DNA from: Sphingomonas glaciei
Lineage (GTDB): Bacteria; Pseudomonadota; Alphaproteobacteria; Sphingomonadales; Sphingomonadaceae
NCBI RefSeq assembly: GCF_023380025.1
Contig: NZ_CP097253.1
Coordinates: forward strand, 1,488,001 to 1,552,000
Reading direction: 5' to 3'
DNA length: 64,000 nucleotides
The notes below the pieces were generated by a model. That model saw only the letters and a list, made by a program, of their open reading frames with translations. It searched no databases and was not told where the DNA came from. Below, piece after piece: positions 53,769-63,221 of this stretch. The first letter of the stretch is position 1. Each line of letters starts with the position of its first letter. A program made the position numbers and the translations under genes.

Positions 53769-56716
53769 GCCACCACCTCTTCGCAGCGGGCGCACAGGTC
53801 GCCGTCCTCGTCCACCTCGGGCAGGTGCCGCCAGCAACGGCCACACTTGTGGAGGTCGGTGCGGTGGGCGATCACCGCCGGCCCCTCGACCACGCTGCCG
53901 GTGTCGAGCAGTACTTCGGAGACGATGAACAATTCGGCCAGTTCGTCCGCCGACAGCATCGGGCGGTCGGCGCTGTCGGGCAGCCCGATCGCAACCTGGG
54001 CCTCGAGGCTGGAGCCGATCACCTTTTCGCGCCGCATCGGTTCGATCTCGGCCGTGACCTGCTCACGCAGCGCGCGGTAACTTGTCCAGATCTCCAGCAG
54101 GCGGCGATCGGCGCCGTCGGGCAATTCCGGCCAGTCGCTTAGGTGGACCGACGCCGCGTCGGGGTAGCGGGTCGCCCACACTTCCTCGGTCGTGAATACG
54201 AGGATCGGGGCGAACCAGCGGACCAGGGCGTGGAACAGGGTATCGAGCAGGCTGCGATAGGCACGGCGCTTCGGGTCGCCGGGCGCGTCGCAATAGAGGC
54301 AATCCTTGCGGATATCGAAGTAGAAGGCCGACAGATCGTTGTTGCAGAAATCGCTGAGCGCACGGGCGTAGCCGTTGAAGTCATAGGCATTGAGCGCCGC
54401 CTTCAGTTCCTCGTCGAGCTGGCTGAGCAGCGCTGCCATGTAGCGCTCGAGCTCGGGCATCTCGGCCAGATCGGTGACCCGCTCGGCTTCCTCAAACCCT
54501 TCCAGCGCGCCGAGGAGATAGCGGAAGGTGTTGCGGATCTTCCGGTAGCTGTCGGACACGCCGGCGAGGATCTCCTTGCCGATGCGGTGGTCCTCGGTGA
54601 AATCGACCGAAGCGACCCACAGGCGCAGGATATCGGCCCCGGTTTCCTTCATCAGGTCGAGCGGGTTGACGGTGTTCCCAAGGCTCTTGGACATTTTCAT
54701 GCCCTTGGAATCCATGGTGAAGCCGTGGGTCAGCACCGTGTCGTAGGGCGCCCGGCCGCGGGTCGCGCAGCTTTCCAGCAGCGAGGACTGGAACCAGCCG
54801 CGATGCTGGTCAGAGCCTTCGAGATAGAGGTCGGCAGGCCAGCGCTGCTCGGGCCAGTGGCCGCTTTCCAGCGTGAAGACATGGGTGCAGCCGCTGTCGA
54901 ACCAGACATCGAGGATGTCGGTGACCTGCTCGTAATCGTCGGGATTGCGGCCGTCGCCTAGGAAGCGCTGAGCGGCGCCTTCGGCGGTCCAGGCGTCGAC
55001 GCCCTTGTCGCGGATGGCGGCGACGATGCGGGCGTTCACCTCCGGATCGACCAGGTACTTGCCGCTCTTACGGTCGACGAACAGGGTGATCGGCACGCCC
55101 CAGGCGCGCTGGCGGCTGAGCACCCAGTCGGGTCGGCCCTCGACCATCGAGCCGATGCGGTTGCGACCCTTGTCGGGGACGAAGCGCGTGTCGGCGATCG
55201 ACTGTAGCGCCAGTTCGCGCAGCGTCGGTGAGCCGGCGTGCGCCTCTTCATCGATCACGGTGTTGCCGCCCTCGCCTTCCCAGCGCTGTTCGGCGCGCGA
55301 CAGGGCCGGCAGGTGTGACAACGGGCGGTCCATCGCCACGAACCATTGCGGTGTGCAGCGATAAATGACGCGGGCCTTGGAGCGCCACGAGTGCGGATAG
55401 GAGTGGCGGAAATCGCCCGCGCTCAGCAGCGCGCCGGCTTCGCGCAGGTCGGTGCAGATCGGACCGTCGGGACCGTTGAACTTGGTGTTGATGACCGAAC
55501 CCTGCCCGCCCAGCCACAGCCAGTCCTCGCGATACTTGCCGTCGCCCTCGACTGCGAAGACGGGGTCAATGCCGACCGCCTTGCACGCCTCGAAATCTTC
55601 CTCGCCATGGTCGGGCGCCATGTGGACGAGGCCGGTGCCGGCGTCGGTGGTGACGTGCGGCGCCGCGATCAGCGGGCGCGGCCTGGCGAAAAAGCCGCCG
55701 AGGTGATGCATCGGGTGGCGGGCGATGGTGCCGGCGAGTTCGGAGCCCTTAATCTTGTGAGCAGCCATCCGTTCGACGACATTTTGGTGGACTTCACCCT
55801 CACTGGCACCGGGCCAAGTAAGATGTAGGCCTGTTCGCTTCTCGAACTCGTTTTTGAGCTCGAAGGCCAGCAGTATCCGACGCCCGTCTGCCAAGTGCCA
55901 GACGAAATATGGGATGTCCTCGCCAAAGGCGATCGCCTGGTTGACCGGAATGGTCCACGGCGTCGTCGTCCACACCACCGCGTGTGCGCCGACCAGCTCG
56001 GGCACCGGGCTCTCGACGATCTCGAACGCGACGTCGATCTGGGTCGAGGTGACGTCCTCATATTCGATCTCGGCTTCGGCCAGCGCGGTCTTTTCGACCG
56101 GGCTCCACATCACCGGCTTGGCGCCGCGGTAGAGCTGGCCGCTCTCCGCCACCTTGCACAATTCGCCGACGATGGTCGCCTCGGCGCTGAAATCCATCGT
56201 CAGATAGGGCTTGTCCCATGCCCCAAGGATGCCGAGCCGCTGGAACTGTTCGCGCTGCACATCGACCCAATGCTGGGCGTAGGCGCGGCATTCGGCGCGG
56301 AACTCGGCCGGCGGGACCTCGTCCTTGTCGCGCTTCTTTTTGCGATACTGCTCCTCGACCTTCCACTCGATCGGCAGGCCGTGGCAGTCCCAGCCGGGCA
56401 CGTAAGGCGCGTCCTTGCCCAGCAGCGACTGGGTGCGGACGACGAGGTCCTTCAGCGTCTTGTTGAGGACGTGGCCGATGTGGATGTCGCCATTGGCGTA
56501 GGGCGGGCCATCGTGGAGGATGAACTTTTCGCGGCCTTCGCGCGCCGTGCGGAGCTGGCCGTAGAGGTCGGCCTCCTTCCAGCGGGCCAGGATCGCCGGC
56601 TCCTTCTGCGGCAGGCCGGCCTTCATCGGAAAGCCGGTCTTGGGCAGGAAGACGGTGTCGCGCCAGTCCCTCTTCTCAGAGGCGTCGCGCTTGGTTGGGG
56701 TTTGCTCGTCGGACAT
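53765..56716 (-). CDS. ileS: Isoleucyl-tRNA synthetase
   Basis: A 983-residue class I synthetase. HIGH motif PYANGDIHIGHVLNK near residue 70 and KMSKSLGNTVNPLD near 680. The editing domain (CP1) shows WTTTPWTIPVNQAI and GTGLVHMAPDHGEEDF. The C-terminal zinc site reads CGRCWRHLPEVDEDGDLCARC, the bacterial type. It stands between ribF and lspA, an operon order typical of alphaproteobacteria. Confidence 0.97.
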   Translation of the reverse strand: MSDEQTPTKRDASEKRDWRDTVFLPKTGFPMKAGLPQKEPAILARWKEADLYGQLRTAREGREKFILHDGPPYANGDIHIGHVLNKTLKDLVVRTQSLLGKDAPYVPGWDCHGLPIEWKVEEQYRKKKRDKDEVPPAEFRAECRAYAQHWVDVQREQFQRLGILGAWDKPYLTMDFSAEATIVGELCKVAESGQLYRGAKPVMWSPVEKTALAEAEIEYEDVTSTQIDVAFEIVESPVPELVGAHAVVWTTTPWTIPVNQAIAFGEDIPYFVWHLADGRRILLAFELKNEFEKRTGLHLTWPGASEGEVHQNVVERMAAHKIKGSELAGTIARHPMHHLGGFFARPRPLIAAPHVTTDAGTGLVHMAPDHGEEDFEACKAVGIDPVFAVEGDGKYREDWLWLGGQGSVINTKFNGPDGPICTDLREAGALLSAGDFRHSYPHSWRSKARVIYRCTPQWFVAMDRPLSHLPALSRAEQRWEGEGGNTVIDEEAHAGSPTLRELALQSIADTRFVPDKGRNRIGSMVEGRPDWVLSRQRAWGVPITLFVDRKSGKYLVDPEVNARIVAAIRDKGVDAWTAEGAAQRFLGDGRNPDDYEQVTDILDVWFDSGCTHVFTLESGHWPEQRWPADLYLEGSDQHRGWFQSSLLESCATRGRAPYDTVLTHGFTMDSKGMKMSKSLGNTVNPLDLMKETGADILRLWVASVDFTEDHRIGKEILAGVSDSYRKIRNTFRYLLGALEGFEEAERVTDLAEMPELERYMAALLSQLDEELKAALNAYDFNGYARALSDFCNNDLSAFYFDIRKDCLYCDAPGDPKRRAYRSLLDTLFHALVRWFAPILVFTTEEVWATRYPDAASVHLSDWPELPDGADRRLLEIWTSYRALREQVTAEIEPMRREKVIGSSLEAQVAIGLPDSADRPMLSADELAELFIVSEVLLDTGSVVEGPAVIAHRTDLHKCGRCWRHLPEVDEDGDLCARCEEVVA

Positions 56717-56742
56717 GTCGCGCGGGCTCTAGCGGGGGCAGC

Positions 56743-57663
56743 CTAGAGCAGCAACCGCCGGGCCTCGGCCTCGTCGCTGCGCATCTGTTCGGCCAGCGCC
56801 TCCATGCCGTCGAACCGCCGCTCGGGCCGGAGGAAATGGTGCAGCGCGACCTCGATCTCCTGGCCGTAGAGGTTACCCGACCAGTCGAACAGATAGGCTT
56901 CGAGCAGCTCGACCGGAGGCTCGAAGGTCGGGCGGATGCCGACGTTGGCGACCCCCGCCGCCTCGCGCCCGTTGGGCAGGCGCACCCGCACCGCATAGAT
57001 ACCGTAGGCCGGGCGCTGGTAATCACCCAGCGTCAAGTTAGCGGTGGGATAGCCAAGCTCGCGCCCGCGCTTGTCGCCGTGCCCGACAGTTCCGCGGATT
57101 GCGAAGGGACGGGTCAGCAGGCGGGTGGCGGTACCCGGATCGCCCGCCGCCAGCGCCTGGCGGATTCGGCTGGAGCTGACCGGCTCGTCGCCTAGCGCTA
57201 CCGGGGACACCGCCTCGGCGGCGAGGCCGTGGGCGGCGCCGAGTTCACGCAGCACCGCGGCATTGCCGCCGCGCCGTGCGCCGAAGGTAAAGTCCTCACC
57301 GGTCACGACAGCCGCCGCGCCGACCTCGCCGGCGAGCAGTTCGACGAAGTCCTCGGCGCTAGTCGCGGCCAAGGCGGCATCGAAATCGAACACCAACATC
57401 GCATCCGCGCCGGCCGCGGCGAACAGCGATTCGCGCTGGTCGAGGCTAGTCAGCCGGAACGGCGGAGCGTCGGGCTTGAAGAAGCGCACCGGATGGGGAT
57501 CGAAGGTGGCGACCACCGCCGGGCGCCGCTCATGCGCCGCGCGTGCGACGGCGCGCCCGACCACCGCTTGGTGGCCGAGGTGAAACCCATCGAAATTGCC
57601 GAGTGCGACGACCGAATTCCGGAAGGCTTCCGGAATGCCGTCGCTCAGGGAGAAGCGCTGCAT
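56743..57663 (-). CDS. ribF: Bifunctional riboflavin kinase/FMN adenylyltransferase
   Basis: A 306-residue enzyme that makes FMN and FAD. N-terminal adenylyltransferase: VALGNFDGFHLGHQAVVG (HxGH-like) and TGEDFTFGARRGGNAAVL. C-terminal kinase: GHGDKRGRELGYPTANLTLGDYQRPAYGIYAVRV and FDWSGNLYGQEIEVALHHFLRPERRFDGMEAL. Length is standard. The ileS start is 26 nt downstream. Divergent from the rpsM transcript. Confidence 0.96.
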   Translation of the reverse strand: MQRFSLSDGIPEAFRNSVVALGNFDGFHLGHQAVVGRAVARAAHERRPAVVATFDPHPVRFFKPDAPPFRLTSLDQRESLFAAAGADAMLVFDFDAALAATSAEDFVELLAGEVGAAAVVTGEDFTFGARRGGNAAVLRELGAAHGLAAEAVSPVALGDEPVSSSRIRQALAAGDPGTATRLLTRPFAIRGTVGHGDKRGRELGYPTANLTLGDYQRPAYGIYAVRVRLPNGREAAGVANVGIRPTFEPPVELLEAYLFDWSGNLYGQEIEVALHHFLRPERRFDGMEALAEQMRSDEAEARRLLL

Positions 57664-57710
57664 GTTGTCCCCGGCTGTAAGGGAGGAAGGCGCGCACGGC
57701 TAGTGACCGG

Positions 57711-57739
57711 TTGACTTGGGAGTGCCCACGACATATCTG
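57711..57739 (+). promoter_or_regulatory. Probable sigma-70 promoter of the rpsM operon
   Basis: TTGACT, 17 bp, then TATCTG, in the gap between divergent ribF and rpsM. It implies an untranslated leader of about 145 nt before rpsM. Confidence 0.6.
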
Positions 57740-57765
57740 CGCCCAATCCCGTTCCTCCGGTGTCC

Positions 57766-57794
57766 GGCGGCGCTCTCGTTGCGTCCGCCGTTTT
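57766..57794 (+). terminator. Terminator-like hairpin in the rpsM leader (possible attenuator)
   Basis: GGCGG-CGC pairs with GCG-T-CCGCC (one bulge) around TCTCGTT, followed by G and TTTT. It lies between the promoter and rpsM. Whether it terminates is not known. Confidence 0.45.
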
Positions 57795-57892
57795 GGCGTT
57801 AGCCAGGGATTATCGGAATGCGGGGTGCAAGCGACGAGATGGGGCGGCACTTCGCCGGCCTGTGGAGCTAACACAAGGAAGAACGCACCTTC

Positions 57893-58261
57893 ATGGCACG
57901 TATCGCCGGGGTCAACATCCCCACCAACAAGCGCGTCGAAATCGCGCTGACCTACATCCACGGCATTGGTCGCACCAAGGCCAAGGAAATCGCCACCAAG
58001 CTGAACATCGCTTCCGAGCGTCGCGTTCAGGACCTGTCGGACCAGGAAGTCCTGCAGATCCGCGAAGCGATCGACGCCGATCACACGGTCGAGGGTGACC
58101 TCCGCCGTGAGACCGCGATGAACATCAAGCGGCTGATGGACCTCGCCTGCTACCGTGGCCTGCGCCACCGCAAGGGCCTTCCGGTCCGTGGCCAGCGCAC
58201 GCACACCAATGCGCGCACCCGCAAGGGCAAGGCCAAGCCGATCGCGGGCAAGAAGAAGTAA
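57893..58261 (+). CDS. rpsM: 30S ribosomal protein S13
   Basis: A 122-residue ribosomal protein of the 30S head. [26 protein letters not shown] at the N-terminus, [53 protein letters not shown] at the end. First gene of rpsM-rpsK-rpoA-rplQ, which here follows its own promoter rather than the upstream spc operon. Confidence 0.98.
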   Translation: MARIAGVNIPTNKRVEIALTYIHGIGRTKAKEIATKLNIASERRVQDLSDQEVLQIREAIDADHTVEGDLRRETAMNIKRLMDLACYRGLRHRKGLPVRGQRTHTNARTRKGKAKPIAGKKK

Positions 58262-58373
58262 TTGAGCTGAGGCGCTCGGCGCCACGCTTCATGCGTGGGG
58301 ACGACCGCCTCGCTGCTGCTTCAATCCGCGCAACGCAAATCAGCCTTCGGGCTTGGACGTAGGAACTAGAAAT

Positions 58374-58763
58374 ATGGCACGCGAACCTCAGCGCCTTCGG
58401 CGCCGTGAGCGCAAGAACATCTCGGCGGGCGTCGCCCACGTGAATGCAAGCTTCAACAACACCATGATCACCATCACCGACGCGCAGGGCAATGCGATTG
58501 CCTGGTCGAGCGCCGGCATGATGGGCTTCAAGGGCAGCCGCAAGTCGACCCCGTACGCCGCGCAGGTCGCGGCCGAAGACGCCGGCCGCAAGGCCGCCGA
58601 CCACGGCGTCCGCACCCTCGAGGTCGAGGTCAAGGGACCGGGTTCGGGCCGCGAAAGCGCGCTTCGTGCGCTTCAGGCGGTCGGTTTCCAGATCACTTCG
58701 ATCCGCGACGTGACCCCGATCCCGCACAATGGTGTCCGTCCGAGCAAGCGTCGCCGCGTCTAA
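58374..58763 (+). CDS. rpsK: 30S ribosomal protein S11
   Basis: A 129-residue ribosomal protein of the 30S platform. [50 protein letters not shown] and the C-terminal [17 protein letters not shown] are diagnostic. I take ATG 58374 ([16 protein letters not shown]); the frame opens 7 codons earlier but without support. It lies 112 nt after rpsM, a longer gap than usual. Confidence 0.98.
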   Translation: MAREPQRLRRRERKNISAGVAHVNASFNNTMITITDAQGNAIAWSSAGMMGFKGSRKSTPYAAQVAAEDAGRKAADHGVRTLEVEVKGPGSGRESALRALQAVGFQITSIRDVTPIPHNGVRPSKRRRV

Positions 58764-58835
58764 CCGACGCCGACCTTCTCGACCCACCTGATACTCCAGG
58801 GAGCCGGACGCGGCTCCCGCTGCCAAGGAAGACAA

Positions 58836-59918
58836 ATGGCCGTCAACGCAAAGAACTGGCAGGAACTGAAGAAGCCCAACGCGCTCGAGCGCAAGGTCGG
58901 TGGCGATGCCCGCCGCAAGGCCGTGTTCGTGGCCGAGCCGCTGGAGCGCGGCTTCGGCATGACGCTCGGCAACTCGCTGCGCCGCGTGCTTCTGTCCAGC
59001 CTGCAGGGCGCCGCGATCACCTCGATCAAGATCGAAGGCGTGCTGCATGAATTCTCGAGCCTCGCCGGGGTTCGCGAGGACGTCACCGACATCGTCCTCA
59101 ACACCAAGCAGGTCGCGCTGAAGTTCGAAGGCGAAGGCCCCAAGCGCCTTCACCTGACCGCCACCGGCCCGGGCCCGGTCACCGCCGGCCAGATCCAGAC
59201 CAGCGGCGACATCGAGATCACCAACCCCGAGCTGGTCATCTGCCATCTTGACCAGGGCGCCACGCTCAACATGGAACTGACCGCGGACGTCGGTAAGGGC
59301 TATGTCGCGGCCGCCGCCAACCGTCCGCTCGACGCGCCGATCGGCCTGATCCCGATCGACTCGCTCTACAGCCCGGTCCGCCAGGTCGCCTACAAGGTCG
59401 AGAACACCCGCGTCGGCCAGGAACTGGACTATGACAAGCTGACCCTGACCGTCGAGACCGACGGCACCGTCAGCCCCGAGGAAGCCGTCGGCTATGCCGC
59501 GCGCATCCTCCAGGACCAGCTCGCGCTGTTCGTCGGCTTCGACGACCAGAGCTACCGTGCGGCCTCGCCGATGATCGGCCAGGCGGCGCCTGCCGCTCCG
59601 ATGGCGGGCGGCGCGGTGCCGGAGACCACCGACACCAACCAGCTCAACCGTTACCTCCTCAAGAAGGTGGACGAGCTGGAATTGTCGGTCCGTTCGGCCA
59701 ACTGCCTCAAGAACGACAACATCATCTACATCGGCGACCTAGTCCAGAAGACCGAGGCCGAGATGCTCCGCACGCCGAACTTCGGCCGCAAGAGCCTCAA
59801 CGAGATCAAGGAAGTCCTTGCCTCGATGGGCCTGCGCCTCGGCATGGACATCCCCGGCTGGCCGCCGGAGAACATCGAAGAGATGGCCAAGAAGCTTGAG
59901 CAGGAAATGCTCGGCTGA
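58836..59918 (+). CDS. rpoA: DNA-directed RNA polymerase subunit alpha
   Basis: A 360-residue subunit. The N-terminal dimerisation domain contains [43 protein letters not shown] and [11 protein letters not shown] short Ala/Gly linker ([20 protein letters not shown]) leads to the C-terminal domain [48 protein letters not shown], which contacts UP elements and activators. Length is slightly above the E. coli size because of the linker. Confidence 0.98.
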   Translation: MAVNAKNWQELKKPNALERKVGGDARRKAVFVAEPLERGFGMTLGNSLRRVLLSSLQGAAITSIKIEGVLHEFSSLAGVREDVTDIVLNTKQVALKFEGEGPKRLHLTATGPGPVTAGQIQTSGDIEITNPELVICHLDQGATLNMELTADVGKGYVAAAANRPLDAPIGLIPIDSLYSPVRQVAYKVENTRVGQELDYDKLTLTVETDGTVSPEEAVGYAARILQDQLALFVGFDDQSYRAASPMIGQAAPAAPMAGGAVPETTDTNQLNRYLLKKVDELELSVRSANCLKNDNIIYIGDLVQKTEAEMLRTPNFGRKSLNEIKEVLASMGLRLGMDIPGWPPENIEEMAKKLEQEMLG

Positions 59919-59923
59919 GGCGC

Positions 59924-59945
59924 CGCCCCGGCTTCGGCCGGGGCG
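59924..59945 (+). other. Stable UUCG-tetraloop hairpin between rpoA and rplQ
   Basis: CGCCCCGGC-TTCG-GCCGGGGCG forms a 9-bp GC stem with a UUCG tetraloop, 5 nt after the rpoA stop. No T run follows, so it more likely sets mRNA stability or expression ratio than termination. Confidence 0.6.
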
Positions 59946-60032
59946 CATCAAGGGTAAGGGCGGTGCCCTCAATCACCGCCTGGCTGGACCTACCTCACAC
60001 GGGGTCCTGACGAACGGAAGAAGGAAAGACAC

Positions 60033-60458
60033 ATGCGACATCGCGTTGGCCATCGTAAGCTGCAGCGGACCTCGGCCCACCGCGCGGCCATGTTCCGCAA
60101 CATGGCGGCTGCGCTCATTAAGCATGAGCAGATCACCACCACCCTCGCCAAGGCGAAGGAGCTTCGTCCCTACACCGAGAAGCTCGTCACGCTCGCCAAG
60201 AAGGGTGGCCTGTCCAACCGCCGCCTGGCCCACGCCCGAATCCTCGACGACGCGCAGCTGGTGAAGCTGTTCGACGTCCTGGCCGAGCGCTACGCCGGTC
60301 GCAGCGGCGGCTACTGCCGCGTGGTCAAGGCCGGCATCCGCATGTCGGACGCCGCGCAGATGGCGATCATCGAATTCGTCGACCGCGACGTCTCGGCCAA
60401 GGGCCAGGATTCGGGCCCGGTGATGATCGACGACGAGGACGATCAGCTGGCCGCCTAA
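60033..60458 (+). CDS. rplQ: 50S ribosomal protein L17
   Basis: A 141-residue ribosomal protein. [58 protein letters not shown] is the diagnostic N-terminus, with [28 protein letters not shown] later. The tail ([18 protein letters not shown]) is acidic. Last gene of the operon, followed by a strong terminator. Confidence 0.98.
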   Translation: MRHRVGHRKLQRTSAHRAAMFRNMAAALIKHEQITTTLAKAKELRPYTEKLVTLAKKGGLSNRRLAHARILDDAQLVKLFDVLAERYAGRSGGYCRVVKAGIRMSDAAQMAIIEFVDRDVSAKGQDSGPVMIDDEDDQLAA

Positions 60459-60480
60459 GCCGCGCCACTGACCCAACAGA

Positions 60481-60516
60481 AAGGGCCGCTCCGGACATCT
60501 CCGGGGCGGCCCTTTT
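60481..60516 (+). terminator. Terminator of the rpsM-rplQ operon
   Basis: AAGGGCCGCTCCGG pairs with CCGGGGCGGCCCTT (G-T pair tolerated) around ACATCT, followed by TTCTTT. It starts 22 nt after the rplQ stop. Confidence 0.85.
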
Positions 60517-60541
60517 CTTTGGTTTGAAAAAAAACAGCCCC

Positions 60542-60982
60542 TTAGCGGCGTGGATAGCCGGGCTGCGGAATGTTGGCAGTGGCCCGCTCGATCTCCTCGC
60601 CGGCCTTGTTCAGCGCCTCGCGGATGACCGGAAGCGAGCGTGCGACGGCCCGGCCGCCGGCGACGACCGTCCCCTTCCCTTGCTCGATGCTGGACGTGAT
60701 CTCACGCTCGTCGGTGCCGGTCACCGAGCGCACGGTGCGGCCGCGATCAGCGCGGGTGACAGGACGATTCTCGACCGCTGCTTCCAGCTCGCCCACCGGG
60801 AGGTCGAGTAAGGCCTTGGTCAGCGCGCCGACCATCGAGCCAATCTGATCGACCATGCGGCCGTCGGTGATCTCCGGCGGCAGTTCGGACTGGCGCGGCG
60901 CCTCGTACGGTCGTGGAGCGACCTGCGCCGCGGCCGGGGTCGCGACGGCGGCAAGGATGACGAGCGGGAGGAGTGTACGCAT
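60542..60982 (-). CDS. Secreted protein of unknown function
   Basis: A 146-residue protein with signal peptide MRTLLPLVILAAVATPAAAQ and a mostly helical, polar mature part. No domain or family recognised. Segments include EITDGRMVDQIGSMVGALTKALLDLPVGELEAAVENRPVTRADRGRTVRS and a C-terminal helix ALNKAGEEIERATANI. Likely periplasmic. It stands alone on the minus strand, convergent with rplQ. Confidence 0.65.
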   Translation of the reverse strand: MRTLLPLVILAAVATPAAAQVAPRPYEAPRQSELPPEITDGRMVDQIGSMVGALTKALLDLPVGELEAAVENRPVTRADRGRTVRSVTGTDEREITSSIEQGKGTVVAGGRAVARSLPVIREALNKAGEEIERATANIPQPGYPRR

Positions 60983-61060
60983 GACAAGGGTTCCTCGGCT
61001 GTAAAAAGCGAATCTGCCAACCCTATAGCAGCTAAGGCCTAAGCCTGCCTGAACGGCTGT

Positions 61061-61861
61061 TCAGCGCAGCGTGAGCCAGGCCAAGGCCGCCGCGCCGGCG
61101 ACGATGCGGTACCAGGCGAACGGCGCGAAGCCGTAGCGGGTGACGAACCCGACGAACAACTTCACCACCACGATCGCGACCACGAAGCTGACCAGACTGC
61201 CGATCAGGATGTTGCCGACCATGTCGGGCGCGATCCGGTCATGGTGCTTCAGCAGGTAGTAAGCGGTGGCACCCGACAGGGTCGGCATCGCCAGGAAGAA
61301 GCTGAACTCCGCCGCGGTCTTGCGGTCGACGCCGAGCGCCATCGCACCCAGGATGGTCGCGCCCGAGCGGCTGACCCCCGGGACCATCGCCAGGCACTGC
61401 ACCGCGCCGATCATCGCGGACTGCCGCAGCGACAGGTTCTGGACGCCGTTGCACTCCTTTGGGCGGACAACCTTTTCGAGGATCAGGATCGCCACCCCGC
61501 CGATGATCAGCGCCCAGCACACCACCACCGCATTGCCCAGCAGCTTCTCGATATGATCGCCGAACAGCAAAGCCAGCACCACCGCCGGCACGCAGGCGAC
61601 CACCAGGTTGCGGACGAACCGCCACGCGCCTGCTTCCTTGCGGAACAGGCCGGTGAAGACGTCCCAGAAGGTCCGCCAGTAGAGCACCACGATGGCGAAG
61701 ATCGCGCCCGGCTGGATCGCGACGTTGAACGCCTCCCAATCTGCAGCCCGGAAGCCGAGCAACTCGGTCGCCAGGATCAGGTGACCGGTGGAGGAGACCG
61801 GCAGATATTCGGTAAGCCCCTCGACGATGCCGAGGATGACGACCAGCCAGAGAACGGGCAT
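61061..61861 (-). CDS. uppP: Undecaprenyl-diphosphatase UppP (BacA)
   Basis: A 266-residue inner-membrane phosphatase that recycles undecaprenyl pyrophosphate for wall synthesis and gives bacitracin resistance. Family motifs: EGLTEYLPVSSTGHLILA (residues about 14-31) and the second GVSRSGATILGAMALGVDR. About eight helices. Lies 6 nt after the NDUFA9-like gene, so co-transcribed. Confidence 0.95.
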   Translation of the reverse strand: MPVLWLVVILGIVEGLTEYLPVSSTGHLILATELLGFRAADWEAFNVAIQPGAIFAIVVLYWRTFWDVFTGLFRKEAGAWRFVRNLVVACVPAVVLALLFGDHIEKLLGNAVVVCWALIIGGVAILILEKVVRPKECNGVQNLSLRQSAMIGAVQCLAMVPGVSRSGATILGAMALGVDRKTAAEFSFFLAMPTLSGATAYYLLKHHDRIAPDMVGNILIGSLVSFVVAIVVVKLFVGFVTRYGFAPFAWYRIVAGAAALAWLTLR

Positions 61862-61867
61862 CGAAGC

Positions 61868-62821
61868 TTAGCCGGCCTTGGCCTGGGCGCGGCGATTGGC
61901 GAAGCGGCCGCCTTCGTTGAAGCGGTCGAGCCACTCGGGCGCGACGGCGGCGAGCGGCGTCGGCTGGATCCCGAAGGCCTCGAGCCCGGGCCCGGTCGCG
62001 ACATTGTCCTTCTGCAGCATGATCCACTGGTCGCGGGTGATCGGCGCGCCAGGCAGGAAGCCGAGCCGGCTCATCGCATCGCCGACGAAATTGGGCAGGT
62101 CCACCAGGCCCGGCTTGCGGCCGGCGGCCTGGGCGATGACGCGGTTCAGTTCATGCATGGTGAGGACGTCGGGGCCGCCAAGCTCGAAGGTCTGACCGGC
62201 GAAGCGCTCGGGCTCCTGCGCCGCCTTGGCGATGGCGGCACCAAGGTCGCGGACGAAGATCGGCTGGAAGCGCGTGCTGCCACCCAGCACTGGCACCACG
62301 GGCAACCGGCTCATGCCGGCGAAGCGGTTGGTGAACTGGTCTTCCTGGCCGAACACCACGCTGGGCCGGATGATGGTGGCGGCGGGGTAGGCCGCGCGGA
62401 CCTTCTCCTCGCCCTCGGCCTTGGTCCGGGCGTAGAAGGAGACGCTGTCCTTGGCGACGCCGATCGCGGAGACATGCACCAGGCTCGCGGCACCATGCTG
62501 CGCTGCCAGCTCGGCGATCCGGCCCGGCGCATCGCCATGCACCGCGCCAAGCTTGCCGCCGAACGCCCCAACCAGGTTGATCACGCCCCAAGCGCCCTCG
62601 ACAGCGGCTTCGAGGCTGTCGGGCCGGGTGAAATCGGTCCGCACCAGGTCGAGCTGCCCGACCGATGCAAGCGGCTGCAGGAAGAAGGCATTGCGGGGCG
62701 TGCGCTGGGCGACGCGGACCCGGACGCCCGTCTTGAACAAGGCCTCGCAGACGTAGCGGCCGATAAAGCCGCCGCCGCCGAAAACCGTGATGATCCGCTC
62801 TTGCCAGTCGCTCGCCGTCAT
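61868..62821 (-). CDS. NDUFA9-like NAD(P)-binding protein
   Basis: A 317-residue extended SDR-type Rossmann protein: VFGGGGFIGRYVCEALFKTGVRVRVAQR at the N-terminus, then NLVGAFGG, LVHVSAIGVAKDSVSFYARTKAEGEEKVRAAYPAATIIRPSVVFGQED. This set matches the complex I NDUFA9-like family, which in alphaproteobacteria is an accessory to respiratory complex I. In bacteria the function is not firmly shown. It is first in an operon with uppP. The ATG 62821 is convincing. Confidence 0.85.
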   Translation of the reverse strand: MTASDWQERIITVFGGGGFIGRYVCEALFKTGVRVRVAQRTPRNAFFLQPLASVGQLDLVRTDFTRPDSLEAAVEGAWGVINLVGAFGGKLGAVHGDAPGRIAELAAQHGAASLVHVSAIGVAKDSVSFYARTKAEGEEKVRAAYPAATIIRPSVVFGQEDQFTNRFAGMSRLPVVPVLGGSTRFQPIFVRDLGAAIAKAAQEPERFAGQTFELGGPDVLTMHELNRVIAQAAGRKPGLVDLPNFVGDAMSRLGFLPGAPITRDQWIMLQKDNVATGPGLEAFGIQPTPLAAVAPEWLDRFNEGGRFANRRAQAKAG

Positions 62822-62884
62822 GGCCCCGCCCTAGCCGCGCGGGGCGCAGGCGACAAGGCGGCGCAAGGCGCGGCGAGAGGGGTG

Positions 62885-62913
62885 TTGACGCCCTGCGCTA
62901 TGCCCCCTAGAGG
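62885..62913 (+). promoter_or_regulatory. Probable sigma-70 promoter of tRNA-Leu
   Basis: TTGACG, a 17-bp spacer, then TAGAGG, with CCCCCTAG at the -10 and a GC-rich discriminator. The layout matches the tRNA-Gln promoter at 13304. Confidence 0.6.
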
Positions 62914-62953
62914 CGCCCTCCTACCGGCGAGACTTCTCGCGAACAGCTCCTGT

Positions 62954-63040
62954 GCCCAGGTGGCGGAATTGGTAGACGCACCAGCTTCAGGTGCTGGCGA
63001 TCGCAAGGTCGTGGAGGTTCGAGTCCTCTCCTGGGCACCA
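62954..63040 (+). tRNA. tRNA-Leu (anticodon CAG)
   Basis: An 87-nt tRNA with acceptor GCCCAGG/CCTGGGC, encoded ACCA end, anticodon stem CCAGC/GCTGG and loop TTCAGGT giving CAG, and a long variable arm (GATCGCAAGGTC) typical of class II tRNAs. T arm contains GGTTCGAGTCC. Reads CTG codons. Confidence 0.97.
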
Positions 63041-63221
63041 TAGCTGACGGCCATTTCGGTCCTCCCCGCGCTCTTCGTTTTTCCGATGGCGCGGGTCGCA
63101 CGGAACCCTCTACCCGCGCCCTGCATTCGGCAGCTGAGCTTCGCCTGACGGAGCGTAAGCAATTCCTCGGTTCCCACTCGCCGTTCCGTTTCCGGATGAG
63201 GCCGATGCGCAAGGAGGCTTC

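Noticed and set aside
58282..58298. Hairpin CCACGC/GCGTGG between rpsM and rpsK, considered as a terminator.
   Set aside because: Only 6 bp with no T run; weak compared with the other hairpins in the operon.
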